Shown: positions 1-5,689 of the stretch, piece after piece
Position numbering within the stretch: the first letter of the stretch is position 1
How the letters are laid out: every line of letters begins with the position of its first letter
Source of the DNA: Deltaproteobacteria bacterium
GTDB taxonomy: Bacteria; Desulfobacterota; DSM-4660; Desulfatiglandales; HGW-15
Direction: 5' to 3'
Assembly: GCA_030671095.1 (NCBI GenBank)
Contig: DAOVAK010000210.1
Location: 1 to 5,689 of the forward strand
DNA: 5,689 bases
Program-made: the position numbers and the translations under genes
Notes under the pieces: model-generated
What the model was told of the DNA's origin: nothing
Seen by the model: only the letters and a program-made list of their open reading frames with translations
The model's database searches: none

Positions 1-1093
1 GCATATAGGCAACAAGATGGTCATGGACCAGGTTATCTACCACCAATCCATGGGCGCCGAGGTTTTTGTGGCTGTGGCCGATATCGAGGCTTACGCCACC
101 AGGAATGTCAGCTTTGAGGATGCCAAAAGGATAGCCGTTGAGAGCTATATCGTCAATTACATAGCCCTGGGCCTTGCACCTGATAACTGTGAGATATACT
201 TCCAATCGAAAAGAGAGGCTGTAAAGGATTTGGTCTATACCATGGGCAAGAAGGTGAACTGGTCTGAGATGAAAGCAATATATGGCTTTGCGGACTCAAC
301 CAACATGGGTCATGTTTTCTCACCTTTGGTCCAGGTAGGAGACATACTTCATGTTCAATTGGAGAAATACGGGGGGCCGAAGCCAACGTTGGTGCCTGTG
401 GGTGTGGATCAAGACCCGCACATGAGGCTCACAAGAACCCTCGCGTCCGCTTTTAGACTGCTCAGTGTGAAGGAAACCCCCAACGGCCATATCGGGATTT
501 TTGTTAAGGGCGAAGAGGATGTGAGAGAGCTTTTGGAGGCTGCAAAGGAGAAATTGGCAGGGAATGGCTACAACGACTTCGAGGCGAACTATGCATATAA
601 GGCACTGTATGTCAAGGATGCCAAAAAAGAGGATATCGCGGCCATAGATGCGTCATTGATACAAACCGAGCTTAGATTTGGAGGCTATGGATTTTATCTT
701 CCATCCTCCGCCTACAATATGTTCATGACTGGCCTTACTGGGGGGAAGATGTCGTCCTCGGTTCCAGAGAGCGTTATCCTTCTCAATGACGATCCAAAAG
801 TGGGTGCAAGAAAGGTTAGAAATGCCAAGACCGGGGGTGCGGTATCCCAAGAGGAGCAGAGAAAGCACGGAGGATCGCCTGAGCAGTGCACGGTATACGA
901 GCTGTTATTATATCATTTAATCGAGGATGACGACGAGCTGAAGAATATCTATGAAACCTGCAGGAATGGCAGTAGGATGTGTGGTGAGTGCAAGGATCAC
1001 GCAGCTTTATTGATGGAAGAATTTCTCTCGGATTTAGCTCTGAAAAGAAGGGCTGCGAAGAGAAGGATAGACGAGTATATGGTGTGGGAGTGA
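1..1093 (+). CDS. trpS: Tryptophanyl-tRNA synthetase, archaeal/eukaryotic type (5'-truncated by the window)
   Basis: Cytoplasmic class I aminoacyl-tRNA synthetase that charges tRNA-Trp with tryptophan using ATP. The reading frame is open from base 2, so the gene starts upstream; the first ATG at 17 is internal. The first visible codons read HIGN, the class I HIGH-type motif, directly followed by KMVMDQ. Numbering from the Met at 17, the tryptophan-site segment VGVDQDPHMRLTR is at 128-140, the KMSKS-type loop KMSSS at 244-248 (bases 746-760), and a CxxxxxxCGEC cluster at C315, C322 and C325. The DQDP motif and the cysteine cluster mark the archaeal/eukaryotic branch rather than the bacterial one. 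About 362 residues are visible; roughly 70 N-terminal residues are probably missing, judged from family lengths as I remember them. Residues about 155-220, between the tryptophan site and KMSSS, form a longer spacer than in short archaeal homologues. The gene ends at a TGA and is followed by an oligo-T tract, so it is probably a separate transcription unit from the downstream cluster. Confidence 0.95.
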   Translation, partial: HIGNKMVMDQVIYHQSMGAEVFVAVADIEAYATRNVSFEDAKRIAVESYIVNYIALGLAPDNCEIYFQSKREAVKDLVYTMGKKVNWSEMKAIYGFADSTNMGHVFSPLVQVGDILHVQLEKYGGPKPTLVPVGVDQDPHMRLTRTLASAFRLLSVKETPNGHIGIFVKGEEDVRELLEAAKEKLAGNGYNDFEANYAYKALYVKDAKKEDIAAIDASLIQTELRFGGYGFYLPSSAYNMFMTGLTGGKMSSSVPESVILLNDDPKVGARKVRNAKTGGAVSQEEQRKHGGSPEQCTVYELLLYHLIEDDDELKNIYETCRNGSRMCGECKDHAALLMEEFLSDLALKRRAAKRRIDEYMVWE

Positions 1094-1106
1094 CGGGTGC
1101 TGATTC

Positions 1107-1114
1107 TTTTTTTT
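1107..1114 (+). terminator. Oligo-T tract, probable archaeal intrinsic terminator of trpS
   Basis: A run of eight T on the coding strand starts 13 bases after the trpS stop codon and is preceded by TTC. Archaeal RNA polymerase can terminate at oligo-U tracts without a strong hairpin. A weak TTCTT/AAGAA pairing flanks the run (1104-1108 with 1116-1120) and is probably incidental. Termination here would separate trpS from the downstream operon; this is inferred from sequence alone. Confidence 0.6.
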
Positions 1115-1172
1115 GAAGAATTATAGAATAAGTAGTACAGTTATAACCCGATAAGGATATGACACATATGAA

Positions 1173-1183
1173 CCGAGGCTCGG
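1173..1183. repeat. 11-base perfect dyad CCGAGGCTCGG
   Basis: The half sites CCGAG and CTCGG are exact inverse complements around a single central G. The one-base centre is too small for an RNA hairpin loop, so any function would be as a binding site for a dimeric DNA-binding protein. It lies about 155 bases upstream of the TATA-like element of the citrate synthase cluster. An isolated dyad of this length can arise by chance, and I see no second copy in the intergenic region. Confidence 0.3.
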
Positions 1184-1319
1184 GCCCAAAGGCGAATGAG
1201 TGATAAATTGTACGGCTATCAAACGCAAAGATCATCCCCACACTGCACACCGACCATAACGAAGTATTTGTATGAAAAAGTCTATCCTCCCTAGGAGATT
1301 TGGTATTCCAGTCCACGAT

Positions 1320-1338
1320 AGAATCGAATAGAGATTCT
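1320..1338. promoter_or_regulatory. Spaced dyad AGAATC-N7-GATTCT, candidate operator at the operon promoter
   Basis: AGAATC at 1320-1325 and GATTCT at 1333-1338 are perfect inverse complements separated by seven bases. The right half abuts the TATA-like run, where the BRE element recognised by TFB would sit. A protein bound here could block assembly of the transcription complex, or the dyad could form a 6-bp hairpin if transcribed. It does not match the GGAA-N6-TTCC type operator I associate with the archaeal nitrogen repressor NrpR. The function is inferred only from symmetry and position. Confidence 0.35.
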
Positions 1339-1348
1339 TAATATATAT
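1338..1348 (+). promoter_or_regulatory. TATA-box-like element (TTAATATATAT) of the citrate synthase cluster
   Basis: This is the most AT-rich run in the intergenic region and resembles the archaeal TATA box. Archaeal transcription usually starts about 25 bases downstream, which would fall near 1365-1370, at or just after the annotated ATG at 1364. That geometry suggests either a near-leaderless transcript, translation from the ATG at 1391, or a true promoter further upstream. The element is therefore plausible, but its exact use is unresolved. Confidence 0.45.
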
Positions 1349-1350
1349 CT

Positions 1351-1355
1351 AGGGG
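1351..1355 (+). promoter_or_regulatory. Ribosome binding site AGGGG for citrate synthase
   Basis: AGGGG ends eight bases before the ATG at 1364, a normal spacing, and is the main support for that start. A weaker AAAGGG at 1373-1378 lies 12 bases before an in-frame ATG at 1391, giving an alternative start nine codons later. If the TATA-like run just upstream is used, the AGGGG may not be in the transcript. Confidence 0.5.
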
Positions 1356-1363
1356 AAATACTT

Positions 1364-2557
1364 ATGAAAACGAAAGGGAAACCTTATAAGATGAAGCCCA
1401 ACAAGGGTGAACTTCAAATAGAATACCGACCAGGGATGGAGGGACTGATTGCCACCCGCTCTGCGATATGTTTCATCGATGGTATGAAGGGACTCCTCGA
1501 ATACCGTGGGATCAACATTTCGGCCCTGGTAGAGCACAGTACATTCAAAGAGACTGCATTTCTACTCCTCCATGGCCATCTTCCGAACTCGAGGGAGTTC
1601 AAACAGTTCAAAACACTCATGTCGAAACAGCGACACCTTCCCCGATCCGTCCTTAATGCCATCACCAATCTACCTGTGGGGATGCCTCCTATGCTCGCAC
1701 TCCAATCCTCGATAGCCTTTCTCCAAGGAGAGGATCTTTACGCAGATGACGTCAGTTTCCTCAAGCACAACCTAATAAGAGCATCTGCGCTCACAGCCAA
1801 GGTTCCCACGATCATCGCTGCCTTTGATAGACATCGCAATAACGAGGAGCCGATGCCGCCTGTCTCTAAGTATACTCATGCGGAGAACTTTCTCTTCATG
1901 CTCTCAGGGGAACCTCCAAAAAAGAGGCTGGCAAGGCTTTTCGACAAATGTCTAGTCCTTCATGCTGAGCATACAATGAACCCATCCACACTCACGAACC
2001 GTGTGATTGCCTCGACCAATGCAAGTATCTACTCTGCAATTTCCGGGGCCGTAGGCTCTCTTAGCGGTCCATTACACGGGGGAGCCAACGAAGAGGTTCT
2101 CCTCATGCTCGAGTCGATAGGAGATCCCAAGAACGTTGATACGTATTTCAGGGAATATCTGGACTCGGGAGGGAAGATCCCAGGGTTCGGCCATCGAATC
2201 TACAAGGTAAAGGACCCCCGTGCCATCCTCCTTCAGAGAGAACTCTCGGAAACTCTCAAAAGGACAGGAGGTGCTGAGGATAGAACACTGTTTCAAACCG
2301 CGCTAAAACTGGAAAAAGTCGCCAAGAAAGAACTAGGAAAGAAGGGAATCTACCCCAACGTCGACTTCTATTCCGGCATCCTTTTCAAGCTGCTAGGTAT
2401 CCCATTGTCTCTTTTCACGACGGTCTTTGCCATGGCACGAGTAGCCGGATGGACTGCCCATTGGACCGAGCAGGTAAGCCATAACCGTGTATTCAGACCG
2501 ACCCAAGAGTACATCGGGGATCACCGCAGACGGTACATACCCATAGAAGAGAGATGA
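1364..2557 (+). CDS. gltA: Citrate synthase (si type)
   Basis: Condenses oxaloacetate with acetyl-CoA to citrate in the cytoplasm, the entry step of the oxidative TCA arm. The 397 residues fit the usual length of prokaryotic dimeric enzymes. The catalytic triad is visible: H238 in PLHGGANEEV, H277 in GFGHRIYK and D334 in NVDFYSG, matching pig H274, H320 and D375. Likely oxaloacetate ligands are H203, R286 (KDPR) and R378 (FRP). The start at 1364 has a good Shine-Dalgarno; M10 (base 1391) is an alternative, and the family fold begins only around residue 16 (LQIEYRPGMEGLIA). Some usually conserved motifs have drifted: HAEHTMNPST at 200-209 where HADHELNAST is common, and PPMLALQS near 108 where HPMDVLRT is common. 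Active-site residues are intact, so I expect a working enzyme. A methylcitrate synthase cannot be excluded by sequence alone, but the aconitase and isocitrate dehydrogenase neighbours favour citrate. It is the first gene of the cluster. Confidence 0.93.
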   Translation: MKTKGKPYKMKPNKGELQIEYRPGMEGLIATRSAICFIDGMKGLLEYRGINISALVEHSTFKETAFLLLHGHLPNSREFKQFKTLMSKQRHLPRSVLNAITNLPVGMPPMLALQSSIAFLQGEDLYADDVSFLKHNLIRASALTAKVPTIIAAFDRHRNNEEPMPPVSKYTHAENFLFMLSGEPPKKRLARLFDKCLVLHAEHTMNPSTLTNRVIASTNASIYSAISGAVGSLSGPLHGGANEEVLLMLESIGDPKNVDTYFREYLDSGGKIPGFGHRIYKVKDPRAILLQRELSETLKRTGGAEDRTLFQTALKLEKVAKKELGKKGIYPNVDFYSGILFKLLGIPLSLFTTVFAMARVAGWTAHWTEQVSHNRVFRPTQEYIGDHRRRYIPIEER

Positions 2558-2559
2558 GG
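2553..2559 (+). promoter_or_regulatory. Ribosome binding site GATGAGG deciding the aconitase start
   Basis: GATGAGG overlaps the stop codon of citrate synthase; its GAGG ends six bases before the ATG at 2566. The competing ATG at 2554 lies inside this motif and is preceded only by a weaker AGAAGAGAG. A ribosome finishing citrate synthase would be placed almost exactly on this site, so translational coupling is likely. Confidence 0.55.
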
Positions 2560-2565
2560 CTGATC

Positions 2566-4506
2566 ATGCAAGGAACAATTACATATCAGAATTTTGTCGG
2601 GCATTTAAGGGAAGGCGTTATAGAACCGAGCAGCGAGATCGGAGTCCAAATAGACCAGACCTTCACCCAGGACGCAACAGGAACCATTGCATACCTCCAG
2701 TTCATGGCACTCGGGCTGGATCGCATACAAACCCACCTCTCAGTTTCCTATGTAGATCACAATACTCTCCAGATAGGATTCGAAAACGCTGATGATCATC
2801 TCTTCCTCCAATCGGTTGCAGCACGTTATGGGATTTATTTCTCAAAGCCGGGCAATGGGATATGCCACCAGGTTCATTTAGAGCGTTTCGGCGTTCCGGG
2901 AAAGACATTATTGGGTTCCGATTCCCATACACCTACTGCCGGTGCACTCGGGATGTTGGGAATAGGTGCTGGAGGGTTGGACGTGGCGATTGCTATGGCG
3001 GGCGGGCCGTTCTTTATTACGGTTCCCGAGGTTTTTTGTATCAATCTGAAGGGAAAACTTCAACCCTGGGTGAACGCCAAGGATGTGATCTTAACCATAC
3101 TCGGTAAGCTGTCTGTTACCGGTGGTGTGGGAAAAATCATCGAGTATTCGGGAGATGGTATCCCAAGCCTCTCGGTGCCCCAGAGGGCCACAATCGCAAA
3201 CATGGGTGTCGAGCTCGGTGCTACCTCATCAATCTTCCCATCGGACGAAAACACCCAAAGATTCCTTCAAGCACAGGGTCGCTCAAAGGACTGGCGACCA
3301 ATCACCGCTGAGAAGGACGCCGAGTATGAGGGTATGATGGATGTCGACATGAGTGAAGTGGTACCATCAGTTGCATGCCCCCACAGCCCAGATATGGTGA
3401 AACCAGTCGAGGAGGTTGCAGGAACACCTATTGACCAGGTAGTGATAGGCAGTTGCACGAACTCTTCGTTGAGGGATCTTCTGACCGTTGCAGGAATCCT
3501 GAAAGGGAAAAAAATCCACTCGGATGTGAGTCTCGTAATCACACCTTGTTCTCGGCAGGTTCTCACTGCATTGGCAATGAGTGGTGCACTCGTAGATATC
3601 ATATCTGCTGGCGGTCGTATACTTGAGTGTGCCTGCGGTCCATGCATTGGGATGGGATCTGCGCCTCCTTCAGGCAGTAACTCGCTACGTACCTTCAATA
3701 GGAACTTCAAAGGACGATGCGGAACAGCGGACGCTAAAGTCTATCTTGGAAGTCCTGAGACTGCAGCCGCCACTGCCCTCACAGGAGTGCTCACAGATCC
3801 CATCGACCTTGGTGTTGCACCAAAAGTGACGATACAGAAAAGCATCGTAGTGAACGACTCCATGATCATACCTCCGTTGGAGAAACGGGAAAATATAACG
3901 GTGCGTATGGGACCTAATATCAAGCCATTGCCGCTCAATACACCACTTCCGAACCTACTCAAGTGTAAGATACTGATAAAGATCGGAGATGATGTAACTA
4001 CAGATGATATCATACCTGCAGGACCAAAAATTCTTCCCTTGCGGTCCAATATCCCTGCACTTGCAGACCATGTCTTTTCGCAACTCGTTCCAGGATTCGC
4101 AGAAAAGGCGAGGCGGTTTGGAGGAGGTTTCATCGTGGGTGGTGAGAACTACGGCCAAGGCTCAAGCCGTGAACATGCTGCACTCGCTCCCATGTACCTT
4201 GGTATCAAGTGTGTCTTTGCAGTCTCGTTCGCCCGCATACATCGGTCGAACCTTATTAACTTTGGCGTACCTCCACTCTTGATAACCAGGAACGATTACA
4301 AAAACTTGCAGGAGGGTGATCTTCTGATAATGGATGATATCAGAACCAGCGTGAGGGATTCGTCCTCCCTACAGCTAAAAGATATAGATAACCCTTATAG
4401 CTTCAATGCGCGATTAGATATCAGTGTTCGTGAAAGGAATGTTCTATTAGCAGGTGGTCTGCTGAATTATACGAAAATGAAATTGGGGAGAGAGAATGAA
4501 AACTGA
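2566..4506 (+). CDS. acn: Aconitate hydratase, compact Aquifex-like type
   Basis: Cytoplasmic [4Fe-4S] enzyme that isomerises citrate to isocitrate through cis-aconitate. With the start at 2566 it has 646 residues, about 200-250 shorter than AcnA or AcnB and matching the compact single-chain aconitases known from Aquifex and many anaerobes. Numbering from the alternative ATG at 2554: substrate-site GSDSHTPTAG at 121-130; cluster cysteines C301 (GSCTNSS), C361 and C364 (CACGPCIGMG); FNRNFKGR at 381-388; swivel-domain start DDVTTDDIIPAG at 479-490; and the swivel active-site loop NYGQGSSRE at 532-540. All three cluster ligands and the serine/arginine loop are present. I prefer 2566 because of the GAGG Shine-Dalgarno and because the resulting MQGTIT start resembles family N-termini; 2554 would add four residues and give an ATGA overlap with citrate synthase. 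A 3-isopropylmalate or homoaconitate dehydratase is unlikely, because those split the swivel domain into a separate small subunit. Confidence 0.94.
   Translation: MQGTITYQNFVGHLREGVIEPSSEIGVQIDQTFTQDATGTIAYLQFMALGLDRIQTHLSVSYVDHNTLQIGFENADDHLFLQSVAARYGIYFSKPGNGICHQVHLERFGVPGKTLLGSDSHTPTAGALGMLGIGAGGLDVAIAMAGGPFFITVPEVFCINLKGKLQPWVNAKDVILTILGKLSVTGGVGKIIEYSGDGIPSLSVPQRATIANMGVELGATSSIFPSDENTQRFLQAQGRSKDWRPITAEKDAEYEGMMDVDMSEVVPSVACPHSPDMVKPVEEVAGTPIDQVVIGSCTNSSLRDLLTVAGILKGKKIHSDVSLVITPCSRQVLTALAMSGALVDIISAGGRILECACGPCIGMGSAPPSGSNSLRTFNRNFKGRCGTADAKVYLGSPETAAATALTGVLTDPIDLGVAPKVTIQKSIVVNDSMIIPPLEKRENITVRMGPNIKPLPLNTPLPNLLKCKILIKIGDDVTTDDIIPAGPKILPLRSNIPALADHVFSQLVPGFAEKARRFGGGFIVGGENYGQGSSREHAALAPMYLGIKCVFAVSFARIHRSNLINFGVPPLLITRNDYKNLQEGDLLIMDDIRTSVRDSSSLQLKDIDNPYSFNARLDISVRERNVLLAGGLLNYTKMKLGRENEN
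4485..4490 (+). promoter_or_regulatory. Ribosome binding site GGGGAG for isocitrate dehydrogenase
   Basis: GGGGAG lies inside the last codons of the aconitase gene and ends five bases before the ATG at 4496. Its position within the upstream gene, with an 11-base gene overlap, suggests coupled translation of the two enzymes. Confidence 0.65.
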
Positions 4507-5689
4507 CTTTGAACAGATATCATCTCCGGAAGGGGGAGTCATTCAATTTAAGGCAGAAGGCCATCTCATGGTACCCGAAAGGCCCGTCATACCCTATATT
4601 GAGGGCGATGGCATCGGACCCGATATCTGGAAGGCAGCGCGGTTTGTATTTGACGAGGCGATCCTGAAGGCATACGGAGGAAAGCGGGCTATCGTTTGGA
4701 TTGAGATTTTTGCAGGCGAGAAAGCACAAAAGCTGTACGGTAAGAAACTCCTCCCGGATGATACATTATTAGCGATCCAAAGGTATGCAGTTGCTATCAA
4801 GGGACCATTGGCAACCCCTGTAGCAAGAGGTTATCGCTCATTGAATGTTGCGTTGCGACAGCGACTTGACCTCTACGCCTGCGTACGTCCAGTGCGGTAT
4901 ATTCCAGGGGTGCCGACGCCTGTAAGAAATCCCGAGCGAATTAATTTGGTCATTTTTCGGGAGAACACAGAGGATGTCTACGCAGGCATCGAGTGGCCTG
5001 CCGATTCCCCTGGTGCTACACGGATGGTCAATGCGATCAACGAATTACTCTCTGAGGAGGGAAAGATAGGTCTCTCGCCACATGCCGCCATTGGGATCAA
5101 ACCTGTGAGCGAACTAAACTCACGACGATTGATACGCCGCGCGATCCGATATGCGTTGGAAAATTCACTCCCAAGCGTAACACTGGTTCACAAAGGGAAC
5201 ATCATGAAGTACACTGAAGGTGCATTTAAGGAGTGGGGGTACGCCATTGCACGAGAGGAATTCGGCGAAGTCACCCTCACCGAAAGTGAACTTATCGAAA
5301 GGTACCGAGGGAAAGTACCGGAAGGAAAGGTAATAATCAATGACCGCATCGTGGACTCGATGTTCCAGGAGTTACTACTAAGACCAAAGGAGTATTCGGT
5401 CATTGCCACCACAAACCTCAACGGGGACTATCTCTCGGACGCTGCTGCAACCCAGGTAGGCGGTCTTGGGATAGCACCGGGGTACAATATTGGAGATAAA
5501 ACCGTGCTTTTCGAGGCAATCCATGGAACCGCTCCTACAATCGCTGGGCTGGACATCGCCAATCCGACAGGCCTGATACTGTCTGGGGTCGAGATGCTCA
5601 GGTTCATGGGCTGGGAAAAGGCGGCAAACCTGATACTCAATGCGTTGACCAAGACAATCGGAGAGGGTTTGGTAACCAACGACCTCGCT
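4496..5689 (+). CDS. icd: Isocitrate dehydrogenase, predicted NAD-dependent (3'-truncated by the window)
   Basis: Oxidatively decarboxylates isocitrate to 2-oxoglutarate in the cytoplasm. The frame is open for 398 codons to the last base; about 20 residues are missing, judged against the 416-residue E. coli enzyme, which it resembles closely. Substrate residues are intact: RSLNVALRQ (S115, N117, R121 for E. coli S113, N115, R119), R131, R155, Y162 (NTEDVYAGIEW), K233 in VHKGN, and the metal-site aspartates D287, D311 and D315 (NGDYLSD). This signature separates it from isopropylmalate and homoisocitrate dehydrogenases. The coenzyme loop reads HGTAPTIAGLDIANP: T348-I349 replace E. coli K344-Y345, A355 replaces V351 and N395 replaces Y391. 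The charged and tyrosine contacts to the NADP 2'-phosphate are thus absent, which predicts NAD use. The position matching R395 lies just beyond the window. The start overlaps aconitase by 11 bases and has a good Shine-Dalgarno sequence. Confidence 0.94.
   Translation, partial: MKTDFEQISSPEGGVIQFKAEGHLMVPERPVIPYIEGDGIGPDIWKAARFVFDEAILKAYGGKRAIVWIEIFAGEKAQKLYGKKLLPDDTLLAIQRYAVAIKGPLATPVARGYRSLNVALRQRLDLYACVRPVRYIPGVPTPVRNPERINLVIFRENTEDVYAGIEWPADSPGATRMVNAINELLSEEGKIGLSPHAAIGIKPVSELNSRRLIRRAIRYALENSLPSVTLVHKGNIMKYTEGAFKEWGYAIAREEFGEVTLTESELIERYRGKVPEGKVIINDRIVDSMFQELLLRPKEYSVIATTNLNGDYLSDAAATQVGGLGIAPGYNIGDKTVLFEAIHGTAPTIAGLDIANPTGLILSGVEMLRFMGWEKAANLILNALTKTIGEGLVTNDLA

Larger units (their letters stand above)
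1094..1363. other. Intergenic region between trpS and the citrate synthase cluster
   Basis: These 270 bases hold no convincing gene. They contain a T8 tract shortly after trpS, an 11-base perfect dyad, a spaced 6+6 dyad, a TATA-like AT run and the citrate synthase Shine-Dalgarno sequence. Two tiny forward frames occur (11 codons from 1168, 19 codons from 1272), but neither has support as a gene. No tRNA T-arm signature (GTTCGANTCC-like) is visible on either strand. Confidence 0.7.

Noticed and set aside
1168..1203. 11-codon forward frame after an AAGGA, considered as a leader peptide
   Set aside because: It has no run of regulatory codons such as Trp, no attenuator-like hairpin follows, and it lies far upstream of the TATA-like element.
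1287..1297. Small inverted repeat CTCC-CTA-GGAG
   Set aside because: Four-base arms with a three-base centre are expected by chance in a region of this size.
816..1316. A 166-codon open frame on the minus strand covering the trpS 3' end and most of the intergenic region
   Set aside because: More than half is antisense to the well-supported trpS, the translation is rich in Ser/Pro/His/Arg with no recognisable domain, and it would have to read through the terminator-like tract.
1272..1331. 19-codon forward frame (MKKSILPRRFGIPVHDRIE) just upstream of citrate synthase
   Set aside because: No Shine-Dalgarno sequence, very short, no recognised family, and it ends before the presumed promoter element; chance is the simplest explanation.
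1094..1363. Possible tRNA, riboswitch or CRISPR repeat in the intergenic region
   Set aside because: No T-arm or anticodon-arm pattern, no recognisable aptamer core and no regularly spaced repeats are visible on either strand.
3267..3710. 147-codon minus-strand frame inside the aconitase gene
   Set aside because: It lies entirely opposite the Fe-S cysteine region of aconitase and is a shadow of its codon pattern, with no independent support.

Overview
This window looks archaeal, most likely from an anaerobic euryarchaeon of the methanogen or relative kind; I cannot place it more exactly. Three things point that way. The first gene is a tryptophanyl-tRNA synthetase of the archaeal/eukaryotic type (KMSSS loop, DQDP tryptophan-site motif, C-terminal CxxxxxxCxxC cluster). 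A bare oligo-T tract follows it, as in archaeal intrinsic terminators. The next transcription unit has an archaeal-looking TATA element just upstream of its first gene. All four genes are on the + strand.

Layout: bases 1-1093 hold the 3' part of trpS, starting at its HIGH-type motif (here HIGN). Bases 1094-1363 are a 270-base intergenic region with a T8 tract, an 11-base perfect dyad, a spaced 6+6 dyad, a TATA-like element and a Shine-Dalgarno sequence. From 1364 a tight cluster runs to the window end: si-citrate synthase (1364-2557), a compact single-chain aconitase of the Aquifex-like type (2566-4506, alternative start 2554), and isocitrate dehydrogenase (4496 to the edge, open at its 3' end). 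The citrate synthase-aconitase junction is within 8 bases or overlaps by 4 depending on the start, and aconitase and isocitrate dehydrogenase overlap by 11 bases.

Together the three enzymes form the complete oxidative arm from oxaloacetate plus acetyl-CoA to 2-oxoglutarate, the precursor of glutamate. Whether the rest of the TCA cycle exists cannot be seen here. The most informative detail is in isocitrate dehydrogenase. The residues at the E. coli NADP-specificity positions are replaced by types associated with NAD use (Thr-Ile for Lys344-Tyr345, Ala for Val351, Asn for Tyr391), so I predict an NAD-dependent enzyme.

I found no mobile element, CRISPR array, tRNA, rRNA or unknown multi-gene system. 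The window is ordinary core metabolism with a few points worth checking: cofactor choice, motif drift in citrate synthase, the trpS insertion and HIGN motif, and the operon promoter with its candidate operator and start-site ambiguity.
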